Origin: Endozoicomonas sp. SCSIO W0465
Lineage (GTDB): Bacteria; Pseudomonadota; Gammaproteobacteria; Pseudomonadales; Endozoicomonadaceae
Direction of reading: 5' to 3'
Assembly: GCF_023716865.1 (NCBI RefSeq)
Contig: NZ_CP092417.1
Location: 3,388,001 to 3,452,000 of the forward strand
Length of the DNA: 64,000 bases
Below, one piece after another: positions 9,424 through 18,088 of this stretch. The notes under the pieces were generated by a model. It searched no databases, was not told the origin of the DNA, and worked only from the letters and a program-made list of their open reading frames with translations. Position 1 is the first letter of the stretch. Each line of letters begins with the position of its first letter. The position numbers were made by a program, and so were the translations under genes.

Positions 9424-10455
9424 GGCTCTTTTCCAATTCCAGACTGCTATGTAACCAGCAAGTTGACTAAGGGCTGAAGAAGACTTTTGCCTCTTCGGCC
9501 AATATTATGCAAAAACTCAAAAAAGCCAAGGTAAAGGGGTAAAGCCTCTTGGGATATTCCCCTGTGAGGCCTTAGCCACGAGCGTAGAAGTGACCAAAAC
9601 CCCTCCATAGTATTAACATGCACCTCGTAAATACCGTCTTTGTCATCATCACGAGCATACTCACCTTTGCCGTGACAGACCGTTTTATGTCTGAAGCCCC
9701 AGCTTTCAAGGTCATCATAGATGTTGTATTCATCGGTATAAATCTGGCTCTGTGGGGCTACGTGTTTCTTGATAAATGGTTCGATTGTCGCCTTCTTAAC
9801 GTTCGACAGCATGTTGATAATGACCTGACCTCCCCTTTGAATCATTCCCAATACCGGCGGTTTGTCTTTTTCAAGAGTCCCACGGCCCGGAGCGCCTTTA
9901 AGCCTTCTTTTTCTCGGTGGACGATCCAGATTTTTTTAATGCTTCAGGGTGTCCCTTGTGACCAGCTACAATGTAGACCTCGTCGAATTCAACTTCGCCA
10001 TCAAGAATCACTTCAGGCTTTCGGTCAACAACACCATTTCGTAAGACTGTGGTCATATGGTGTGCATCACTGACACACAGATCAAGTTCCTGAGCTATCT
10101 GGCTGTTGGAGACGTTCAGCCCCATTAAATAGAGACAGGCAATCCAGACTTTGAGTGGTCGGTGGTGTCCTGCGAAAACCGTATTTGTCAGGTCATCGAA
10201 GTAGCGCTTACAGGACTTACAGTAATAGTGCTGGCACTCTACCTGCACATTGTCGTGTCCATTCTTTTTGACATTCTCAGAATCACAGTGCGGACAGAGA
10301 ACAGTGCCATCTGGCCAGCGGTTCTCACGGATCATCTCAAAGCAGGTGTCATTACTGATGAGATCTGAGATTCGGCCTATATTCATGGTCAATGCTGGCG
10401 ATGGCTAATTATATCCACCAAGGATAGTTCAGCAGTTCGGAATTCGAAAAGAGCC
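9424..10455 (-). mobile_element. IS1595-like insertion sequence nested in IS66 copy B
   Basis: 1,032 bp with ends GGCTCTTTTCGAATTCC and GGCTCTTTTCCAATTCC in inverted orientation, flanked by a perfect 8-bp target duplication TCCAATGA (9416-9423 and 10456-10463), the size expected for IS1595. The zinc-ribbon transposase also matches that family. Confidence 0.93.
9447..10392 (-). pseudogene. IS1595-like transposase split by a +1 shift at an A7 run
   Basis: The N-terminal part (10392-9898) has a zinc ribbon (CPHCDSE and CKSC) and the first catalytic Asp region GEVEFDEVYIVAGHKGHPEALKK. The frame then runs off into a short false tail. In another frame, reading onward from the same AAAAAAA run, the family sequence continues as DRPPRKRRLKGAPGRGTL and joins the 9851-9447 reading frame, which holds TDEYNIYDDL and VHVNTMEGFWSLLRSW. 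One extra A explains the break. Either the copy is dead or the A7 run allows slippage to make the full protein. Confidence 0.85.
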
Positions 10456-11708
10456 TCCAATGATCATGAACCAGAACGCCTGCAAATGTTAGCAGTATGC
10501 CCATCGTGTCCATGGCCTCACGACCTCGCTTTTCAGACAAGTAGTAGAGCGTCCATTGTTCATCCCGCATAACGTGTAGCCAGTGCAAAGAGCCCTCGGC
10601 CCGCATACCCGTTTCATCGGCTCCGGCAACAGACGATTCCCGCAAGGCGTCACGAATAACCTCTTCAGTAGAAGCCAGATTTTCATAGGTTCTGGCCACA
10701 AAATTGGCGACAGTGCCTGCACTTACACTCATTTTATAGAGAGTATTAAAATACTTTGACACGCGCTTAAAAGGCAGGAAATGGTATTGGTTAAGATAGA
10801 CGGCCATAGCCTGTGTGGCTGAGCCATATTGTGCGGCAGCGGTAACACCTTCCGGGAATTCAGCCTGATTCCGACAACCACAAGTGCAGATTTTTACTTC
10901 AGCTCTATGGGCCGTTACTTCAAATTCACCCGGTCTCCCTGGTTCAAACACCTGTCGTTCAATATATTTGACCGGCTCACTATCAAGAAGAGACGCCTGA
11001 CATTTATTGCATTCTTTAACCGGAAGGTACTCAATATAGTCAGGGATATCGACCTGTTTAAGACAAGTGCCCTGATGCCCTTTCTTTCCACCGGCTTTAT
11101 TACCAGAAGACTGTCTCAGACTTTTAGGATTGGGTTTTTCATCCGATGGATCGGTACCTTTATCTGCGGAAAGGTCGTCAGAATGATCTGGAGAATTACT
11201 GTTTTTACAAGGTTTTTGATAACCATCAGACGATGGCGGCTTGCTGCTGTTTTGACTGTTCTTGCCAACCTTTTCTTCCAATTCTCGACATCGCTCTTCC
11301 AGACAGGCAACTCTCATCCGCAGCTCTGCATTCTCTTTCAAGAGAATCTCAGCCGACATAGTTGCGGGTAGTTCTGGAATCATGCTGGCGAATATTGTGG
11401 AAAAATGGTGCTTAAGAGGATGGTATAAAAATCAGAAAATTCCAGATTTATGTGGGGGTGCTGAACAGTTACATATTTTCTCCGGGTTTACATCTTGTAC
11501 TCAACGCACAGGGCACATCTGGGGGCTATGTTCCCCTTAACGGTTGATGAGTCTAAACTGTCTGATGCTCTGCAAAATAGCTTAATTGCCTGAATGCTCA
11601 TGTTGATCTGATTTTGGACATGGATCGTTATGTAATTGTTATATTTAGGCACTTTGTACCAATTCTAATGTCTAAAGCATCTATGTTGGTAATGTTTAAT
11701 GAATTATT

Positions 11709-13982
11709 ATGAATTCCTCAGACTATAATTTTTTCCATTCTGTATCTACAACCTCAGCCTCAGCCTCAGCCTCAGATGCTAGAAGTAAGAGCTCTGAAAC
11801 TCATGACGATCTTTTACAAAACAACTTGGGGGCAGCTCAAGCGACTGTAACGGACAGTCTTTCAAAGCGCACTGCAGAGCCGAGGACCACCGATAATTAC
11901 ATGGGATCTTCAGGCTTTAGTTCTGTTTTTTTTGATGCCAGGTCTCAGGAATATCTTTACCTGGTAAAAGCCATCGATGTTATGGAAAAAGGTTCCGGCT
12001 TTAATGATGATAAACTGGGTTCTGTTTCCAGGGAAAAAATGACAGTTTCTCAACTGAAAAAAAAGAAGAATGAACTGAAAATTGAAAATGAGATAAAGTT
12101 AAGGGATTTGGAGCGTATTTCAGAAAAACTTTCTGTTGATTTAAAGGATGAGCATAAAAAAGTAAGTCAACAAGATATTACCAGTCTTCTTGAAATATTG
12201 TCTGATTTCCACAGTTCTTATCATTTTTTAAGATGTATGTTTTTCATTTTGCAAAAAGTGATGCGCGATCATAGTGACGATGAAGATGAAAAAATGAGTC
12301 ATGCTGTACGGTATGAATGTGGAGAAATTGTTGAATTAATCTACAGAATCATGCTAAGTCATGGCGAATTGAAAGTTGTTGCAGGATTTCATAGATGGTA
12401 CCTGACTTGGGATATGTATTATCTTTTTAATGTTATTGGCTGCTGCCTGAACATTGACAGTAGTGACGGTTGCTCATCATACTTTAGCCCTGAGTTACCG
12501 GTAAAAGTGGCTTTAAAAAGCTTTGGGCGATCTCGTGATTTAATGCGGCTGGAAAAAGAATTTCTGAACATGAAAAAGGGGCGTGGGGATTGTGATGAGT
12601 TAATGGTCCAGCCTTTACATTTCAGTTTGCTGGTAGGAAAAGAGGTCCACCCGGACGTGGTGATTTCCCGCGTAAAAAGTGGTTGTCTGAATTTTCTGGA
12701 TAAGGACCTGGATGATCCCAAAAATTTTATCCAGTATATTGGGCTGTTGCAGTTTTTGCATACGGCAACTGTTTGTGTATTAGAAAAATCTCCTCAGGAT
12801 GCTAGTAGATTGCTTGAATGTTACGAATGGTTTTACCGTCTACAGCCTTCTGCGGGTGTATTGAAACAATTTATGCAGGCCCGGTGTGAAGAAAAGTCGG
12901 GTGCTGTTGATGCAGCAAGGCGTATATACCAGTCTTTGGCCAGTGGACAAAATAAAGTTCCGGTATTCGAAGAATGGATTGCCTGTCTGGAAAAGATGGG
13001 CGATAACGATGCTATTGTTAAGGCCTGCAGGCAGGCTGCTGATTATTATAGAGGTAAAGGCATCAGTTGGCGGGAGGAGTTCTATGAGAGTAAGGCTGCC
13101 AGTAACATGCTACTCATAGCAAACAGGGATGCTCTGGAGGATCTTGATCAGTCTCCGGGTCAGGATGATATCAGCTCCCTGCAGCCGGATGTTGAAACAC
13201 AAGCTATAGTCGCTCGTAGTAAAAAGCACAAAGGTAAAAGAAAAAATAAAGCTAAAGGGGGGTTGAAAAATCAAACTGTTTATCCTCGAAATTCAGAAAC
13301 AATAAATTCTGTCCAATCCTATCCAATGGCACGACCTTGCTCTGCCAGAAAAGTCAAAGAAGACACTGTTCACGATATATATTCAGAAATTATGGCAACT
13401 GAGCTTCCGCAACCCGGAAGGAAGACCAGGTGGAATTATTGGAGAGAGTTGAATGGGCTGTTTTCCGATTATTATCACCTGCCTCATAAATATCGGGATG
13501 TTGTCGGGTGCCTTTGCCGGGAAGCTTGTATGCATTTCCCAAATGATATATGGATTCTCCATTCTGCTGGTTGGGGGTTTCATCTTATTGGTGATGATAA
13601 AAAAGCTGCTGAGTTGCTATTGAAAGGTTTACGTCAGTATCTGGATTATCATTACCCCGAGGTTAAAAGCTTTATACCAGTGACTATTGATGGTGATTTC
13701 GAACCGGGTCTTGATCGACTTAAGACACATCCTGAGATTGTCCCTGGTTCATCCGCAGGCCTTAATGTGGCGGCTTACCTGAGCTCTCTGGCGTATGTGT
13801 ATCGTAATATTAACAAACATTATGGTGAGCAGATGCGTTCTATCGCAAATTGGTTAAACCCCTTCAGGGATGCCCGCAAAAAGGAAAAACAACGGTTATC
13901 TTTCAAGCCAAAGGTGAATGTAGTGGCTACTGAAATTAATCAGTTTTTAAGAAGGGGTATGGCTTCTGGCCATGGCTTTTGA
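11709..13982 (+). CDS. Large hypothetical protein with Ser-rich N-terminus (possible secreted effector)
   Basis: 757 residues, not recognised. A Ser/Ala-rich disordered N-terminus (1-60, including TSASASASDA) precedes a helical middle with a coiled-coil-like charged segment (about 115-155). A TPR-like stretch follows (around 380-460, ARCEEKSGAVDAARRIYQSLA), then a Lys-rich basic patch (KKHKGKRKNKAKGG, about 500-513) and a second helical domain. There is no signal peptide or membrane span. The ATG sits in ATTATTATG without a clear ribosome binding site, the same start context as the unknown gene at 18089. Length, disordered N-terminus and basic patch would fit a host-directed effector of a symbiont, but that is speculation. 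Confidence 0.75.
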   Translation: MNSSDYNFFHSVSTTSASASASDARSKSSETHDDLLQNNLGAAQATVTDSLSKRTAEPRTTDNYMGSSGFSSVFFDARSQEYLYLVKAIDVMEKGSGFNDDKLGSVSREKMTVSQLKKKKNELKIENEIKLRDLERISEKLSVDLKDEHKKVSQQDITSLLEILSDFHSSYHFLRCMFFILQKVMRDHSDDEDEKMSHAVRYECGEIVELIYRIMLSHGELKVVAGFHRWYLTWDMYYLFNVIGCCLNIDSSDGCSSYFSPELPVKVALKSFGRSRDLMRLEKEFLNMKKGRGDCDELMVQPLHFSLLVGKEVHPDVVISRVKSGCLNFLDKDLDDPKNFIQYIGLLQFLHTATVCVLEKSPQDASRLLECYEWFYRLQPSAGVLKQFMQARCEEKSGAVDAARRIYQSLASGQNKVPVFEEWIACLEKMGDNDAIVKACRQAADYYRGKGISWREEFYESKAASNMLLIANRDALEDLDQSPGQDDISSLQPDVETQAIVARSKKHKGKRKNKAKGGLKNQTVYPRNSETINSVQSYPMARPCSARKVKEDTVHDIYSEIMATELPQPGRKTRWNYWRELNGLFSDYYHLPHKYRDVVGCLCREACMHFPNDIWILHSAGWGFHLIGDDKKAAELLLKGLRQYLDYHYPEVKSFIPVTIDGDFEPGLDRLKTHPEIVPGSSAGLNVAAYLSSLAYVYRNINKHYGEQMRSIANWLNPFRDARKKEKQRLSFKPKVNVVATEINQFLRRGMASGHGF
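11752..11775 (+). repeat. 6-bp tandem repeat (CCTCAG x4) inside the coding region
   Basis: Four perfect copies of CCTCAG encode the alternating Ser-Ala stretch. A six-base unit keeps the frame when copy number changes. Confidence 0.85.
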
Positions 13983-13993
13983 GAGTGAATTGC

Positions 13994-15436
13994 TCAGCCT
14001 TTCCAAAACGCAGGTGTAAAAAGCACAAGAACGGTAATAACCTCAAGTCTGCCAAGGAGCATTCCGGCGCTTAATATCCATTTGGCGGTATCCGGAAGCG
14101 AGCTGAAATTGCCGGCCGGGCCAATGATTGTTCCCAGGCCGGGACCCACATTGGATACGGCTGTGGTGGCACCGGTAATGCTGGTTATCGGGTCAAGATG
14201 ACAGAGGGACAATAACAGGCTCATCAACGCAATGAGCAGGATGAAGAAGAAGCTGAAACCGATCAGTGAACGGAGAATTTCACTGCTGATTTGCTGGCCA
14301 TTATAGGTTTGTACAAAACAGGCCCTTGGATGGACCAGTTGCTTCAACTGGATGTTGAGCAACTTTCCTCCGATCTGGAAGCGGAAGATCTTGATCCCCC
14401 CCGCCGTTGACCCGGAGCAGCCACCCACGAACAGCAGAAAGAAAAACATCAGGTTGGCAAAGCCGCCCCATAACGTATAGTCGCCATAGGCAAAGCCTGT
14501 GGTGGTGATGGTTGAGGTGGTGTTAAAGGAGACCAGGGTCAGCGATTGTAAAAAGGTGTAGTCAGAGTGGAAGCATAACCAGATAGACAACACCAGCCAG
14601 ACGGCAACCACAAAACCGATAAAGGCCTGTACTTGTGTATCCTGATAAAGACAGTTAACTTCACCCCGCATGCAGCGAACAAACAGAACAAAGGGCAAGC
14701 TGGCCAATATCATGAACAGGGTGCTTGTCCAGATGATAAACGGGTTATTAAATAGTCCCATGGAAGCATCTGAGGTGGAATACCCGCCGGTTGATACCGT
14801 GGTCATCGAATGGTTGACCGCTTCGAATCCGGTCATGCCGCCCAGGAAATAAAGGTAGGCGCAGATAGCCGTCATGATCAGATAGACAGTAACGATACGT
14901 TTGGCAATGCTGCCTGAGCGGGGCATTGCTTTCTCGGACCAGTCGGAAGATTCACTCTGGAACAACCGCATACCACCCACTTTGAGAAATGGCAGAACGG
15001 CAACAGCCAGCACAATAAAACCGATGCCACCAAACCACTGCAGCAGTGACCGCCAGAGCAATATACCGGGGGCCATACGATCCAGACCTGTCAATATAGT
15101 GGACCCGGTGGTGGTAATGCCCGACATGGTTTCAAAAAAAGCGTCGGTGTAACTGATGGGGAGTTTGAACCAGAAGGGAAGTGCTGCAAAAGTACATACT
15201 GCCAGCCAGCAGAGTGTGGTCAGCACAAAGACTTGACTGGGTTTCATATTAAAGTGCTCTGGCTTGAAATTGATGGTCAGGGCACCCCCCGTAATCAGGG
15301 TAATAGCTGCAGCAGCCACAAATTCCCAGATATCAGAATCACCTGTCAGCAGATCATAGATGACAGGAATGAGCATAAACTTGGCCATCGCGGTCAGGAA
15401 CAGGCCAATCACATAGAGTACCGGGCGGTGGTTCAT
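13994..15436 (-). CDS. trkH: Trk potassium uptake protein TrkH
   Basis: 480 residues, polytopic inner-membrane subunit of the Trk K+ uptake system; it normally works with the NAD-binding regulator TrkA, which is not in the window. About ten to twelve hydrophobic segments and four pore-loop repeats are visible, for example FETMSGITTTGST, MTTVSTGGYST, NTTSTITTTGFA and AVSNVGPGLGT, the selectivity-filter regions of TrkH/KtrB. It is convergent with the unknown 757-residue gene, with only 11 bp between their stop codons. Upstream lies an IS4-superfamily element. Confidence 0.95.
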   Translation of the reverse strand: MNHRPVLYVIGLFLTAMAKFMLIPVIYDLLTGDSDIWEFVAAAAITLITGGALTINFKPEHFNMKPSQVFVLTTLCWLAVCTFAALPFWFKLPISYTDAFFETMSGITTTGSTILTGLDRMAPGILLWRSLLQWFGGIGFIVLAVAVLPFLKVGGMRLFQSESSDWSEKAMPRSGSIAKRIVTVYLIMTAICAYLYFLGGMTGFEAVNHSMTTVSTGGYSTSDASMGLFNNPFIIWTSTLFMILASLPFVLFVRCMRGEVNCLYQDTQVQAFIGFVVAVWLVLSIWLCFHSDYTFLQSLTLVSFNTTSTITTTGFAYGDYTLWGGFANLMFFFLLFVGGCSGSTAGGIKIFRFQIGGKLLNIQLKQLVHPRACFVQTYNGQQISSEILRSLIGFSFFFILLIALMSLLLSLCHLDPITSITGATTAVSNVGPGLGTIIGPAGNFSSLPDTAKWILSAGMLLGRLEVITVLVLFTPAFWKG

Positions 15437-15632
15437 TATCTGGCAATGGCAATATATGAGAAACGAAGCCTTGAACCTTGCGTTTTAAACTCTATGTCTC
15501 CTGAGCAATGGTGCAAGGTATTGAGGGTCTGCCAGACGCTTTTGGGTAGCTGCATCTGACGAGTCAGGGAGCCTGACCAGCAGACTTCCTGAGAAAAGTT
15601 TAGAAGCTGGAGTGGGTATTACAACTTAATCA

Positions 15633-16740
15633 CTCAAGTTACGCACCTTGCTGAAAATCAGCCATTATTGGTGGCATGAAAAATGATCTCATAGAACTTT
15701 ATTCTGACTACCTGTTGTCGTCGTCTGGGAAGACCACTGCAACGGGAGTGTCAGAGCTTTTGGATAATGTCTACAGTCATGACCAATTCACCCGATTGCT
15801 TTCAAACAATGAGTTTACCAGTCGTGACTTATGGCTTTACGTTAAACCCGTCGTGCGACAGGTTGAGTGCAGTGATGGGGTTTTGATCTTTGACGATACG
15901 ATTCAGGAAAAGCAGTTCAGCAAAGAGAATGCCCTGAACACCTGGCATTTTGATCATACAAAAAATCGCACCGTGAAAGGTATAAATCTGCTCAATGCAC
16001 ACTACCATGCCGGAGATGCGTCGATTCCTGTCGCCTATAAATTGATCGAGAAAACCATCCTGTACACCGACTTGAAGACAAAAAAGGTAAGACGATATGC
16101 AGAGCAAACCAAAAATGAAATGATGCGGGAGATGCTGATGATTTGCTGCCATAACCAGCTTATGTTCCGCTATGTCCTTGCAGATAGCTGGTTTTGCTCA
16201 AACGACAATATGATGTTTATTCGACACGACTGTAATAAACATTTCCTGATGGCGATGAAGTCAAACCGCAAGGTATCCCTCAGTCTGGACGACAAATTAC
16301 AAGGCCGTTCACAGCGTATAGATACTGTTGATTTTTCAGAAGATAAGCCTGTACAAGGGTGGATAGCAGGTGTCGATTTCCCTGTTCTGCTATACCGTCA
16401 GGTCTTTAAAAACAAAGACGGAAGCACAGGCATTCTCTATCTGGTTTGCAGCGATCTTGACTGTGATGCCGAGACTCTCAAGGCAATCTACGAGAAACGG
16501 TGGAAAGTCGAGGTCTTCCATAAAACGCTGAAATCGAATGCGTCAATGGCCAAGTCACCGGCGCATACTGTGAGAACACAGAGTAATCATATCTTTCTTT
16601 CAATTTACTCAGCCTTCAGGTTGGAAGTATTGTCATTGAAAGTAAATCTGAATCACTTTCAGCTCAGAGCCAAAATCTATATGGCAGGGCTGAAAGCTTC
16701 GTTGGGGCAGCTGAGAGAGCTGTTAGCTGCGTAACTTCAG
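15633..16740 (+). mobile_element. IS4-superfamily insertion sequence, 7-bp target duplication
   Basis: 1,108 bp. Inverted ends CTCAAGTTACGCA and complement of CTGAAGTTACGCA (one mismatch) are flanked by direct repeats TTAATCA at 15626-15632 and 16741-16747. The element landed on the last codons of acuI, so its right end now supplies that gene's stop codon. Confidence 0.88.
15676..16734 (+). CDS. IS4-superfamily DDE transposase
   Basis: 352 residues, intact. It shows the first Asp region GVLIFDDTIQEK, a second Asp in YVLADSWFCSN and the YREK signature YEKRWKVEVFHKTLK. The IS4 superfamily is certain; the exact subgroup (the 7-bp duplication may suggest an ISPepr1-like group) is not. It fills the element between the two short inverted repeats, so the element codes for nothing else. 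Confidence 0.92.
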   Translation: MKNDLIELYSDYLLSSSGKTTATGVSELLDNVYSHDQFTRLLSNNEFTSRDLWLYVKPVVRQVECSDGVLIFDDTIQEKQFSKENALNTWHFDHTKNRTVKGINLLNAHYHAGDASIPVAYKLIEKTILYTDLKTKKVRRYAEQTKNEMMREMLMICCHNQLMFRYVLADSWFCSNDNMMFIRHDCNKHFLMAMKSNRKVSLSLDDKLQGRSQRIDTVDFSEDKPVQGWIAGVDFPVLLYRQVFKNKDGSTGILYLVCSDLDCDAETLKAIYEKRWKVEVFHKTLKSNASMAKSPAHTVRTQSNHIFLSIYSAFRLEVLSLKVNLNHFQLRAKIYMAGLKASLGQLRELLAA

Positions 16741-17711
16741 TTAATCAGTGTTCTGCCGGTGACTTGTCCATTGGTAATGGCTTCCGCCAGTTCGGGTACT
16801 GCCGTCAGTTCAATTTCTGTAGCTGCATCGCGGTAGTAAGACTCAGGCAGTAATTCTGCAATCCGGTACCATGCCTGCATGCGTTTTTCAAATGGACACA
16901 TGACTGAATCGACGCCCAGCAGTTTTACGCTCCTCAGAATGAACGGCATAACCGTTGTTGGCAGATCAAAGCCACCGGCCAGACCACAGGCTGCAACAGC
17001 GCCTTCGTAATCAATCTGTGCCAGCACCTTGGCAAGCACCTTACTGCCGACGGTATCAATGCAACCGGCCCAGAGTTGCTTTTCCAGTGGGCGGGCAGGT
17101 TCAAGCAATTCTGCACGACCAATAACCCGGTCAGCCCCGATGGATGTTAACCACTCATTGTTTTCCGGACGACCGGAAGCCGCCACCACCTGATAACCCA
17201 ACTGGTCCAGCAGTGTCACGGCGACACTGCCAACACCACCGCTGGCGCCAGTGACCAGAACTTCACCTTTCTCAGGGGTAATGCCGGCGTCTTCCAGTGC
17301 CATGACACAGAGCATGGCGGTCAGGCCTGCAGTACCAATAATCATTGCTTTACGGCTGTCCAGTCCAGAGGGCATGGCAACCAGGTAGTCAGCAGGTACG
17401 CTGGCTTTTTCGGCCATGCCTCCCCAGTGATTTTCACCAACACCCCAGCCGGTCAGGATAACGGCGTCACCGGGCTGATACCGGTCGTCTTGTGAAGAGA
17501 GCACCCGGCCAGCATAGTCGATGCCCGGCACCATCGGGAATTCACGGATAATCTTTCCTTTCCCGGTGATGGCCAGGCCATCCTTGTAATTCAGTGATGA
17601 ATATTCAACACCAACCATGACGTCCCCTGCTGGCAGGGTTGATTCATCCAGCTGTTCTATGGAAGCGACAGTGTTTTTGTTCTGCTGCTTCAGTACTAAT
17701 GCCTTGAACAT
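16737..17711 (-). CDS. acuI: Acryloyl-CoA reductase AcuI/YhdH (zinc-free medium-chain reductase)
   Basis: 324 residues. AcuI reduces toxic acryloyl-CoA to propionyl-CoA with NADPH and in marine bacteria detoxifies acrylate from DMSP breakdown. The sequence has the quinone-oxidoreductase start (SSLNYKDGLAITGKGKI), the NADPH motif TGASGGVGSVAV and the YhdH-type C-terminal half (AACGLAGG, LLGVDSVMCP). The C-terminus was altered by the IS at 15633-16740. Joining the flanks across the target duplication restores an ending TLIKL, where the present gene reads TLIN followed by a TGA inside the IS. The loss is only one to two residues, so it is probably still functional. Confidence 0.9.
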   Translation of the reverse strand: MFKALVLKQQNKNTVASIEQLDESTLPAGDVMVGVEYSSLNYKDGLAITGKGKIIREFPMVPGIDYAGRVLSSQDDRYQPGDAVILTGWGVGENHWGGMAEKASVPADYLVAMPSGLDSRKAMIIGTAGLTAMLCVMALEDAGITPEKGEVLVTGASGGVGSVAVTLLDQLGYQVVAASGRPENNEWLTSIGADRVIGRAELLEPARPLEKQLWAGCIDTVGSKVLAKVLAQIDYEGAVAACGLAGGFDLPTTVMPFILRSVKLLGVDSVMCPFEKRMQAWYRIAELLPESYYRDAATEIELTAVPELAEAITNGQVTGRTLIN

Positions 17712-18088
17712 AAACTACGATCTCTTGGCTCTTAAAAAGGTGGGGGCGTAATTATACTCCTGCAGCAGGCAGGCGGCGAGTGCTGTTTCTGTTCTGTTTG
17801 ACTTCATGTAAGTATGAATGATGGTTTTTACGTTATAGATCGCGATTTATACTAATCTCTAAATCGGTTGTGCACTTGGTTTAATCCGGAGTCAGGAGTC
17901 ATGGCAGTGGCCGTTACATAATTGCAGCAGTTAACGGCTCCCTATCGGAATAAGTCTGTTCATGAGAAAAGTATTGGCGTCCAGTTTTTGCTCTCTGCAG
18001 GGGAACCCGGAGAGATTTGATTCGCTTAAACTATATAAATTTTAAGTTGAGTCGAATAATTGGTAGTTAATCATTACTTTGGATTATT
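17712..18088. other. 377-bp intergenic region between divergent genes
   Basis: Separates acuI (leftward) from the unknown gene at 18089 (rightward). It is AT-rich near 18030-18080. I see no gene, RNA or convincing terminator; promoters for both flanking genes must lie here but I cannot place them reliably. Confidence 0.5.

Larger units (their letters stand above)
9132..11383 (-). pseudogene. IS66-family transposase, copy B (disrupted)
   Basis: The N-terminal ~310 residues are intact from ATG at 11383 down to VLVHDHW. The frame then enters the IS1595-like element (TSD 9416-9423 and 10456-10463). It resumes beyond it with YFAYAATHVLCNAHH and ends at REELKRK, where the gene is cut by copy A. 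The C-terminal catalytic Glu region is missing, so this copy cannot encode an active transposase. Confidence 0.9.
9132..11472 (-). mobile_element. IS66-family element, copy B (inverted, truncated, interrupted)
   Basis: Reads from its left end GTAACTGTTCAGCAC at 11472 leftwards and is nearly identical to copy A. It stops at 9132, at the point equivalent to copy A position 8824, so its last ~307 bp and right inverted repeat are gone. Copy A's right end is joined directly to the break. A 1,032-bp IS1595-like element sits inside it at 9424-10455. The outer flank after 11472 shows no resemblance to fadD. Confidence 0.88.

Noticed and set aside
10829..11371. 180-residue frame opposite the IS66 transposase, present in both IS66 copies
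   Set aside because: Its repetition simply follows the duplication of the IS; it has no family features and no start signal.
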